Shown: positions 39,901 to 51,900 of the stretch, in pieces
How the letters are laid out: each line of letters starts with the position of its first letter
Position numbering within the stretch: the stretch's first letter is position 1
NCBI GenBank assembly: GCA_034008185.1
Contig: CM067084.1
Coordinates: 6,777,385-6,841,384, forward strand
DNA: 64,000 nucleotides
Reading direction: 5' to 3'
DNA from: Gorsachius magnificus
Lineage: Eukaryota > Chordata > Aves > Pelecaniformes > Ardeidae
Program-made: the position numbers and the translations under genes
Notes under the pieces: generated by a model
The model's input: only the letters and a program-made list of their open reading frames with translations
What the model was told of the DNA's origin: nothing
The model's database searches: none

Positions 39901-42900
39901 TGTTCAATGAGTCTATGACTTCTTATATCTGAATGGATGCTGTTTGGTGCCAGCATGTTTCTGTCATAGGCCTCTTGAGCACAAAGGAGTTCTGACTTCC
40001 CTCCCCGCCCCCCCCCCCCCCCCCCCCCCCCCCGCCCCCAGTTTACTTTAAAATGCTGTGAACATGTGTTTTTCATTTTTGTTTTTCTTTTTTTAAGAGT
40101 GATGGCCTTCCTGCCTTAGTAACCTTAAAGAAAGGTCTGGTTGCTTTAGCAAGGCAATGGATGAAGTTCATTGTGGTGACCCCAGCTTTTAAAGGAGTCA
40201 GCTTACACAGACCCGCTCAGCCGCTGAGATTGCAGACAAATGCCTGCCACGAGCACGAGGATGGACTTGGATTAGACAATGGAGGGGGTCTTCAGAGTGA
40301 CACAAGTGCTGATGGAGCAGAGTTTGAATTTGATGCAGGTATTTTTGTTGTGTTCTGTCTCCATAAAAATTCATAGGGACAAGTAGCTCCTCTCAGAGCA
40401 TTTGTATCTTCTTTAGTTTTAATGTTTGAATACATTATATTCTTCTTTTCTAGAATCATCAAGCTGCTTTTTTAGAATCATCTTCATTTTGAAGCAGCTG
40501 CTGACAACTATAATTATAGTGTTATAATAATTCTTACTTATTTGGGGAAAACAAAGCAGGAGACTTCTCTCTTCACGTGCCTTGTCTTGTTATTTACTGC
40601 ACAAAATACATCAACTTAATTATTTGCTAGCTTGCAACTAGGATTTGCTGTGCAGCTTCTGACCTTAGTTAAGAATTGTAACATGCAATTCTGTGAATTC
40701 TCCCAGGTATAGCTTCAAACCTGCCTTCTTATTTGTTCTTTCTGAAGACGTATTTTATAAAAAATTTTTTTCCTCATCTTTACTACTACATATGCAGTAA
40801 ATTACTGTTGCCAGCTTACACATTGCCAATTTAACATAAGCCACTGATTTAGCTTTGTATTTGATATAGAGCTGACTTAAGTAAGAACCACAGAAAGGAG
40901 GGGCATAAATAAATACATGTTGTTGGAGGACTCTCTTTTGCTGTCTTGAGTCAATTTAGGTTTTTTGTGTTTGTAGCATCTATGTACAGTGTTACTGTTC
41001 TCAGAAATACAATGTTGTGTTTTTCTTTTCTCAAGTAAGAATTATATAACACTGAGGAAAAAATATTTAAAAAAAAAAAAGTCAGGAGGAGAATCTGCTT
41101 TTGGTTAAAAGCCAGGCAGCAATTATCAGCTAAGACAGCAAAACTCAACATGTTTGTGCATGAAACTTGTATGTAATCCTACAGTATGATGGAAATTTTT
41201 CCCCCCTCCTCTAAAATACCTACTTTGGTTGAGCAGAAACAGACTATTAGGACCAGTGAAGTATTTAAATTTTTTTTTGCCCTGTGTACATTCTTCTATT
41301 TTTCACCAAGAATTTTGGAAGTGGCAATTTTGCTGCCTTGTATAGATTTACTTATGGATGGAATTCATGCACTTGTAAGCATCATAATTCAAAAAACCAT
41401 CAGCTATGCCAGAGTCAGCAAAAGAAAGTGAAATTTGGCAACTTCATTTTGACCTGTAGCACAGAGCAACAGCTATATGACATTAGAAGGACAAAAGGAT
41501 TTGTACTTGGATTATTAAAAAAAATCCAGTAGGGTTGTGTCTGAGCTTTTCTTATTTATCTTAATTGGATTGAATTCCTTGGACAGGTGTGTGTCAGAAT
41601 TTGGAAGTTCATGACTGCTTGTAAATAAATGTACCTAATAATTGATAATATTGTTTTCCCATATATATGAAAATGAGAAAAATTATTTGCTTGGTTCCAG
41701 CTACTGTCAGTGAGCATACGATGCTCCTGGAAGGAACAGCTAATCGCCCTCCACCTGCTGGTGGCTCTTCTGGGCCTGTAACTGGTGCTGAGATCATGAG
41801 GAAATTATCCAAGACTCACACTCACAGTGATTCTGTTCTGAAAATAAAGGTAAGTATTTGGCACAGTGCCCAAGGGGAAAGTGTTTTTTTTTGTAGCTGG
41901 CCTGTTTAGAAGCTGTTCTGTAGCCTGCAGATGAATAAATGCTTGTCTAAAATGTAACTATAACTACCTGTAGCTGTAACGCATGGAAGGTATGCCCCTT
42001 ACCCCTTATAAAAGCGATGCTTCATCAGTTGGCCTATATTCTACATCTGTATTGGTTTTCTTGCCAATAAACTTCAGAGCCATACTTAAAAACAATATGT
42101 GCATAATTTAAGGATGTACATTAACTTTTCTGGCTGGCTTCTAATCTATTTTTGGAAGCAGAAATGAGGATTTAACTATCATTATATAAAATGTAAGATT
42201 GACAAAGCTCTCCAATAAATTGTATTTAAATTAGCGTGGGTTTTTTCATTCTACAAGTTCAGAAAACTGCAAGATTTTATTTTTTTCTCTACTTTCTGAA
42301 TAGAAAGTCTGTGAATGTGTTTTTTGGGGGGGGTCGGTTTGGTTTTGTGTGTTGGTTTTGGGGGTTTTTGTTTGGGTTTTTTTGTTGGTTTTGTTTTGTT
42401 TTGGTTTTTTTCTTTAAGTTATTTGTTGTTTTCCGTATGTATGTTAGGCAGCTTAGTGGCTTGTACTGACTCCTTTTCAGCTGTGGTTTTTCACAGAATG
42501 GTTGAGGTTGAAAGGGACCTCTGCAGGTCATCTTGTACAACCCCCCTGCTCAAGCAGGGCCACCTAGAGCCAGTTGCCCAGGGTTATGTCCAGATGGCTT
42601 TTGAATATCCCCAGGGATGGAGACTCCATAATCTGTGACAGTACTCAGTCACCCACACAGTAAAAAAGCATTTCCTGATGTTCAGGAGGAAACTCCTGTG
42701 TTTGTGCCCATTGCCTCTTGTCCTATCACTGGGCACCACTCAGAAGGGCCTGGTTCCGTTGTCTTTGCATCCTTCCCTCAGGTATTTACATATATTAATG
42801 AGATTCCCCCTGAGCCTTCTCTTCCCTAGGCTGAACAGTCCCAGCTCTCTCAGCCTTTCCTCATATAAGAGATGCTCTGGTCCCTTAATCACCTTAGTGG

Positions 42901-45900
42901 CCCTTTGTTGGACTCTCTCCAGTATTTCTCTCTTGTACTGGGGAGCCTATAGCTGGACATAGTACTCCATGTGTGGCCTCATGGGTCCTGAGTAAGGGGA
43001 TAGGGTCACGTCCCTTGACTTGTGGGCAACTTGCTGTCTAATGCAGCCCAGGCTGGACAGCCCAGCATGGGCACACTGCTGCCTCACATTCAACTTGGTG
43101 TCCACCAGGACCTCCAGATCCTTTTCTGCAGAGCTGTTTTCCAGCTGGTTGGACCGCAGCATATACTGGTGCATTTGTCCCCTCTAGCAGACAGTCGCCC
43201 ACTACTATCGCTTACTGCTCCCTCCTGGTGGTCTTGCATGGTTTTGGGTTAATTGGCCCTGATGCTTTCTGTGAAAGCACATCTGGCTGCTCTCAATTTT
43301 GAGGGCAGAGAACCTGTTTCATAGTTTTAAGCTTTTAGGTGGACCAGGAGCCTTCCTCTTGGTGCCAGAAGGCACCTTCCCCAGAGGCTGCACTTACCAT
43401 TATACTGGGGATGGAAGGGATTTGGTCTTCAGACAAAGACCAAATACAAATGAAGCTTATATTCAGTGGTATGTACCGTTCCTTCTGCAAACTTGCTTTA
43501 GGTGAATTCTACACACATCTGCTGTTCCATTTGCTACTTGTTTGGCTTCCTAAACTCTTTTTCCACATAAAATTTTTTTTAATACTTGAGAATTCAATAG
43601 CACCTTTATGCATAGTACCTGTATGGAGTATGATGTGCCCCAAGTGAAGTACTATTTGTCCAAAAGTTTGCAGGAATGAGGATTTTGTGGTTATTGTGTT
43701 CCGATCTTATATTCAGACCAAATGTCACTTCCTTTTTGCAGTTCATACAGTACTTAATTAGTTTCTTTGTTTTCTCTACAAGGGTATACATCCGTATCAT
43801 TCCTTAAGTTACACTAGCGGCGATACAGCTACTGATTCACCAGTGCACGTTGGCCGTTCTGGAATGGCAGTCAAAGAAAGTCCAAGAAAAGAGAGTCTGC
43901 TCAGCTATCTTACTGGGAGTTTTCCTAGCCTGCATAATCTTCTGGAAGGGACTCCTCAAAGAAGTACAACTGCAGTTAAAAGTAGTTCTTTAACAAGAAC
44001 AGGTATGATGTGGCATAAGTAAGCTAAAGGGAGGTGAAGGGAGGATTGATTTTTCTTTTAATGATTTAGAAAATGTACTATATTTTCACTATGAGTTATC
44101 ATTTCTGTTTAAGATCCCACCTCCACTCTTCCTTCCCCCCCAAATAAGAATAATAGTTTTTAACAGCAGTTCCTAGACATGGCTGCACTATATCATTTCC
44201 TAGAAGCAAACAGTGAGTACATCAGGTTGGAAAAAGAAATGACAGCTAACAAAATAAATAAAATATTTACCTTTTAATTAGCCTTACTACTTTTTGAGTA
44301 CAATACATAATTACTTGAGTTTTTTTGAATGAATAAGGAAGTGAAGTGATCATTCTGTATTTGTCACTTTTTTCTTGACCTTGTAAGTAGCTCAAAAAGA
44401 AGACTAAAACTAATGTTCCAGTAACTAATTTGTGTGTAATAATTTGCAAATTTTTAGTAAGGTAGTTTTTAGTAGGTCTTTTGAACAAATGTGTTTTGTA
44501 GGAGTTTGAAATACATACATCAAAATTTTTATGCTCTATATTATTGTTCAGAGTGCATTGTTATAATTTACGTAAAGAAAAACAGATAAGTTTGATACTG
44601 CATTTTCTCTAAAACCTCTCTCCTTTGCTGTCAGGGAATGAAATATTATTCAGAAAAAAAGGTATTTTGGTTTCTTAATGATTCCTTACCTCTAATTAAT
44701 GGTAGAGATAACAAATGCAATGACATTTGTAGTGCAACATCCATTAGTGTCATAGTATAACTTCAGTGTTAGTACCTGTAGTGCTGCTTGACACATAATT
44801 TAGTGGAATAAACCTTGAGGATTAGGTGTGTTTCAATAGTACATATGTATTGTCAGTGAAATTATGCTGTGTTCCTGGTTTTTGCTGACTTTGATACAAC
44901 CAATGCTAAAGCTTCTGATTTATCTGTATAGGAAATACTGTGGCCACAGACATGTTATCTGAACATCCTTTGCTGTCTGAACCATCTTCTGTGAGTTTCT
45001 ATAACTGGATGTCCAATGCTGTGGGCAACAGAGGAAGTGTAGTACAAGAAAGTCCAGCCACCAAATCTGGACACAATAGTCTTCCAACAGGTATTGCTAA
45101 TTACAGCTGAATTTAAGAGATTATTCTGGGCTGGCTGTTCCTGTGTTTACCACATCCTTTTTGAAAGTAATTGAGCAAGTGACTTAAGTTCAACAGATGA
45201 AAATATTACTTGTGGGACTTTTTCAGCGCACTAGAAAATGAACAAATGTGATTTAATCAAAACTGATGTTTTCATTTTCCTCACCCTGCCTCCAAAAATT
45301 TAACTTTTACTTACATTTGGAACTGTAAATGTGGCTTCCAAACCCATGTGTAGCTGCAAAAAGCTAAGCCATAAAATCATCCTTAGTTGCAGGGTTCCTT
45401 AGATTTTGTTAGTTACTGTTAATCTGATTTGCATATGCTGTTTTTGTAATGAAGGTTTGTACATTGGAATCCTTGCTCTTTCTGGGTTCAATTTTGAGAC
45501 TAAACATAAACATCTATTTTGAGAGTAACATCCTTCAGGGATGGTGGTCAGCTGGTCTAGGGGAATGGAGAAAAGGAAATATACATTACTGAAAGTCTGA
45601 AGTGTGTTAAACATATGTAACAGCTTATTGTAGCTTGTCTGTTATTCTTGTAAGCCTGTCATCATTCATAATCCTAAAATTAATTTTCAATTTCAGTAAT
45701 GCTAAATTGGAATGTTTCTTCTATTAACAGTCTTTCAAGCATAATGTATCAACCTTAGGCAATAGTAAGTTATTTTAATTTGTTTTTAATATTGCACAAA
45801 TAGTCTGATCCTACAAAGCATCTTTGTGCTGTATGTATTGCTTAACTGGTGTGGTTCCTCTCTAAATCGGAATGTGTTTCTCTGCAGGAAGAATCATAGG

Positions 45901-48900
45901 GTAAAAATATAGCTTTCAAATTTATTTTTTTTTTCCCCAGAAGCAGCTGTATTTTTTCCTCCTGAAACAGTAACAGTTTGTTCACAAGCTCACGTTCCTG
46001 AAACTAAGATTTAGTGATTTTAATTTGGCCACAGTTCTAGCCAAACCATTTTTCTGTGGAGGTGTGTAGTTGTGGCTCCGTGACGAGTGCTATAAGACTT
46101 AAGTTTTGAAGAATTGGGATTAATTTACATTGGCAGAGCAACTCTGACTCATGGAGACTTGAGTTCAGTCCAGACTCAAGATGCAGGTGATTCACCATTG
46201 CTCTGCCTTTGTGCTGCAAGTTTGATTGCTCTTGAATAGAGCAACAGCAGGGAAGTGGCTGTCCGTAGTCATTTTTATGAAGAGCATATTTGGCTAGAGA
46301 CTAATCTATAGACATTGGGATCTTGCATTGGGACTAACAAAATCCAGAATCTTATAGCACATTGAAAGCTAAAAGCAAGTATGTGCAACTGTGGATAATC
46401 TTTGGGTTTTGTTGATGGTATAGGTTACTCAGCCTGCAAACTATCTCAGTTTAAACAGGAGTTAAGTACCCTATAGAATGCAATCCAGAAATATTTTTCT
46501 GCTTTCCAAATATGAGTTGGGCTATCTCTATTTGTTACCTATTTCAGCGATAAGAGACTGTTTCTTTATCCTGAATGCCACTTTTGCGTGGTTATAGACC
46601 TGACTAGGACTTTGACTTTCTATGTGTATGGTATGTGTTTCTATATAATTAACCTTGCTGAATTAATAGAGTTGGTGGTGTTAAACTTTGCTGTGGTGTT
46701 AGTGTTCCATGGGTATTTATTTTTCAGGTGTGGCACCCAATCTTCCTACAATACCCTCTGCTTCAGACTTCAACACAGTTTTGTCTAGTGACCAAAACAC
46801 CCTGGATGGCACACACTCGCAGCACAGCACCAGTCAGGATGACATTGCAGGTGTAGAAGAGGGTAACCAGGGGTTTCCTGCTGTCCAGCTAGCAGATGCG
46901 CAGGTAGGGGTGGTTTGCTGATGTATTTTGGAGTTGTCCAGGGAAAAACTATTTACAAGTTTAAAAAAAGAAAAAACCTTACAATGATGAAAATGTTATC
47001 CTGTTTTTGTACACATTTTCTTATGCATTCCTATGCAAAGATGAAAGGCTCAAGAAACCTCTGAGGTGTCCCATAACAAACGGTGATTAATAGAGCATTG
47101 TTTTATAACTTCAAAGAACATACTGGAGCATTTATGGTATTAACCTAGTTCTCCAGAGTACTTTTCACTGAGGGGAACATGCATAAATCTTGCTCCCATA
47201 GCTAAGCATTCAATGCTTGCTTGCTGTGTAATCAGTCTTTTTACTCAAAAAGTCCACAAAGCTTCTCCTTTTTATCCCCCTTCTTTCTGTTTTACAGCAC
47301 TGTCAATAAAACTTAAAAATGTTCTATATTACGTAGCTGACATTATAAATATTGTAGATCAACAAATGATGGAGCGAGAATACAGGAATAATCTAGACAA
47401 TAAGAAGTAAATCAGTGGTTTTGTTTTGTAGGTTGTTTTCAAACCTCTTCTAAGTTACACGGGAATTCAGTCTCAGGATGCAATGCCACTCTGCTATAGA
47501 ATGTACTTCGGAGAGTACCTTTCATTCTCAGGAACTTTGGACTGCCTAAGAGCAGATATTGTTGATTCAGATACAGCAAAGGAAAGAAAAAGCAAGAGAG
47601 CTCGAAGGTATCTTGTGAGATATTTGAAAATACGTATATTGGTTAAAGAACAGAAATTAGGTTTTTCATGTGAAGACATAGAATTCCAAAGCACTTCCAT
47701 AGAATAAGGAGCAGTCCTTTATTCTTTTAATCTTACCTGTTTTGTCTTTTCGTTAGAATATGGGTTTTTTTAAAATTTTCCTCTGGAATGGTTTGGAAAT
47801 TTTAAGTATTTGAATCTCAGCTACTTTTGAAAATTGGAGATTGGGTAAGAGAGGGGAATAATAGTGGGGGAAATTTGAGAGGCTCTTGAATGCTGTTTCG
47901 TAATTAATCCTGTAAATGAGCTTGTTATTTTCGGTGTAAATGCTGAATCTTTCCCCTGACTCCACTGACAATTTTGGGCAAAGCTTTAGGTTATGATGGA
48001 AAGATTGCATGCCAAACTAAGTCTACATAGAACTGAATGATTACTATGTTAGTAGCATGCAGTATGAAAGTATAAAAGTTCATTTTTTATATTTAGAACT
48101 ATGGTAAAAAAGTGATATCCTAAGGGAAATAAAAGGTTGGATTCAGTAAATTAGATGTACCACTGTGTACAAAAGTATTTGACTCCCATGAAAAGAAACA
48201 AGTAGTAACTCGTACCTTTTCTTTCCTTAGGCAAGGCGCTGTCAATCTTCCTCCTCTTGAATTCAAACCGGCTTTGATGTTAGAAACTTTCAGTATTAGT
48301 GCTGTTGTAATGGAGAAATCCATGTGCACACCTCATAACTCCACCAATGCCCTTTCTTTTCATGACTTGAATAAACGCTATTATAATACTTTTCACTGTA
48401 ATTTTACAATTTCTTGCCAGTCCATAAGCCAGCACGTGGATATGGCACTGGTTCGTCTCATTCATCAGTTCAGTACAATGATTGATGATATCAAAGCCAC
48501 GCAGACAGACATCAAGCTTAGCAGATACACGGCTGGATCAGCCTCTCCGACACCTACTTTTAAAACCCGCAAACACAGAGACTTCCGCTCTTCTGACTTC
48601 AGCCGAAGCTCTCGAGGAAGTCTTAATGGAGGTAACAGAGTAAACAACACCAAGAACAAACGAACAAACAATGAGAACAATAAAAAAGAGTCTCGAAACA
48701 AGAATTCCTTGGGGAGGTCAGAAAGAAGAACTTCTAAAGTGTCCAGGAAAGGTTCAAAAGATGTAGTTGACCACATGACTATTCATATGGATGACTCTGA
48801 CTCTATTACGGTGTCAGAACAGAGCGAACCTTCTGCTGAGTGCTGGCAAAATATGTATAAATTATTGAACTTCTATTCACTCATTTCTGATCCAACCGGG

Positions 48901-51900
48901 ATTTTAGAAAAGTCTTCTGAAACTTTCGGGCCAACAGGTAAACTTGTTCATGAATCCAAATAGTTGAGAGTGCATGCTTTTGCTCAAACATATTCTTCTA
49001 AAGCTTGACAATAAGGTGGCTTTTGAAATTTGTCCACCCCTTCTAACTTGGATCAAAGGGGCAAGTGGTGAGGATTGGGGGGCAGCTTGTAATTAGTTCA
49101 CAGAGATAGTATACAAAATAAAAAAAAAATCTTTTCCTGGCTTTATAGAATGCTTTGATTCTTTCAGCCCTAGACTTAGTCAAATAAGTGGTAACTAATT
49201 AGTTTTAAATTCAGTCCCTTGATATTCTTGTGCAGCTCTGTTAATCTGGATTTGCAGTGGCCGTGGGACTGTGTTGTTAACTTTTCTGGTTAACTGTGTA
49301 CAGAGTGGATTGAGTTTGTTCCTCCCTAGCTGCTATTTTGTTTTTAAGTGGCTAATAGAAATGCTGTATATTATCATTCTGTGAAAATATGTAAGCATGT
49401 ACATAAGCAATCCTGAGGGAGATAATTTCTACCTTGTGAATGACTGAATAAAAAAGTCATCTGTGAACCTAGCTTTGAGAGAAGAAAAGGTGAAATACTG
49501 ATTTTTGTAAAGTCCAGCAAAGATTACAGGTGTTTGGGCCATAATTTCACCCAGAGCTTTGAGATTTGGGGTGATCATCGTTCTCTATTTCCAACATATT
49601 TTAGCACAGCAGAGTAAATTTGAGAGCTGACCTAGCATCATTCTTTTTGCTGGTGAACTGAGGTTGCTGTAAATATGCAGGGGATGGTATAGTTACTAGT
49701 CAGGCTTATTTTCTTTGTTACTTCTTTTAGCTAAAGAATGAAAAACAGAGTGTGTCAAATGAGAGCTGCTGTTAAACAGAGGGCAGTATCTTTCAAGCAC
49801 AGAATATCATATCCACAGCTATGATACCTGCACAAAATGTAAATTTTCTTACATTGTTTTTATGTTCTGAGTGTTGAAAAGGAAAACTTGCTCATCCAGA
49901 ACTAAATTAGGAGAACTTTTGACTGTGAAATGATCAAAAAAGAAACAGGACAATTGGAAACTGCCAGAGCATTTTTATTATATAACAATAAAATCACATA
50001 AATATGAATATTTATATAATGCACATAAGGATATATCTGTGAATAATAATGAAATTGCATCACTCATTATTGTCCCCATTGTGTCTTGGATTTGGTTCAG
50101 TGCAATGTTATTAGAGTGGAATAAGCAATGCACAGACAATTTGCCTAAAGAGTTTGCTGGATGTGCAAGATACATCATCCTTGCTTTCAAATACAAATAT
50201 AAATCAGGTAAGCCAAGGATTTCTTGTAAAGCACCCTTAAATAACTCCTTTGTGGTTTTGTAGGTGTTCGAAGCCCGACCGAACCTGCCTGTCGAGTGGT
50301 GTTCGAGAATGAACAGGATAATGGCAGAGACACGCAGAGGAAGCGCAGCCTGGTGACTTCGGAGCCACAGCATGTGACTCTCATCGTCTTTGGAATTGGC
50401 ATGGTGAACCGAACCCACCTGGAGGCAGACATTGGCGGTCTAACGATGGAATCTGAACTGAAGAGAATCCATGGCAGCTTCACCCTGAAAGAAAAAATGA
50501 AAGGTGGGATAAACTAAAATGTACTCTGTAATTATTCAGTGGCAGCTTTACATGTTTATGTGTGTGCACCTACCCATACCAATGTGTATGTGCGTGTAAT
50601 AAGTTTTGTTTGTAAATAGTTGTACATTATGCCTGTGTGTGCATAGTATAATAACATTTAACAAATTCATTTAAAAACTATTACTAGGATGCTGAAGCAT
50701 TTTAGAAGGGTGAAGATTTTCACAAAATACCGTGAAGGTTATTATTTTAGAAGATAGTTACTCCTTTCATTTTCAAAAGCTTTCTTCTTGTCGTAGTTTA
50801 AATTTGATATTACTTAATGTGACTACTAAAACTAATTTTTTTCAATTATTTTCCTGCTACTGTATTTTTGAAAGCAATAGACATCCCTGGAAGTATTTTA
50901 CTGAATGAAATGCTCTTAAGTATCTTTTTTCTTAAAGATGTGCTACATCAAAAAATGACGGAGACATGTGCCACTGCTCACATAGGAGGTGTCAATATCG
51001 TCCTGCTGGAGGGAATTACCCCAAATATCCAGTAAGTATGAAGCCTGACAATTTAAAATTGTTCAAGTGCATAGAAGTTGTTGAAGTTGTGTGACAGCGA
51101 AAGTATGTAGCTTAATATGGAGAAAGCACTGATAGGTCTTGCGATAGAATCTGTGAAGTCAGAGTTTGGTGGCAACCATGCAGTTGTTGCTGAATTGGGT
51201 TTGAGTTTGACTTGTAAAGCTAATTGCATGTACCTGTTGAGAGGAGGCTTTTCTATGAAAGGTGTATCTGAGCAAGCTGAGAAGGAATACGGTGAGCCTA
51301 TTAGCAGGTTTCAGTCTAGGGTATCCAATCGCACAAGTCTTAGACATAGTTACATGAATATGAATGCTCCTGTTCCTTTCTATTTCTAATAAAAAATATT
51401 AGTAAGTTCAGAACTGATTGTAGGATCACAGTGTAAAGGGGTAAATGACCTGACTGAAAAATTGTAGGTGACAGGTCCTCTTGTAAAAAGAAACAAATTA
51501 AATCTCGTGTAATCAGAGCTTTCTGCACTAATTTTATTCCATATGGTGTACGCATAGAAACTTTATCACACTGTGCGTATTGTTTCTCTTATGCTTCTAA
51601 TTGTTTTTTTGAAGCTTAAAGGTTCCACTAAACCGTACAAGGTTTTTAGGGAGTATTTAACCTACTGATGCTGATTATACCCATATAAGATCTATATTGT
51701 TTCTTCAATAGATATATTTTTGAACTCTCATGATGCATGATTCTTTGTGTTATTTTTACAGTTCTAATATCCATTCTCCACCCTCTATATAATTGACACA
51801 CCTTGGCAGGGGCGGGGGGGAGAATCAGGTTTGTGCATGAACATCTTGAATGACTTGCTCAGCATCCACATTGCTATTTTTTTTTCCAGGTTCACAAACT

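Noticed and set aside
39864..40076. Gly-rich 70-codon minus-strand frame
   Set aside because: Simply the complement of the poly-C run.
42289..42638. Frames of 77-107 codons on both strands
   Set aside because: Created by the G/T low-complexity tract and the CR1 3' end.
48465..48776. 103-codon minus-strand frame
   Set aside because: Antisense shadow of exon 38, produced by its biased Ser/Arg/Lys codons.
49978..50483. 146- and 98-codon minus-strand frames
   Set aside because: They overlap exon 39 antisense and run into plain intron; no family resemblance.
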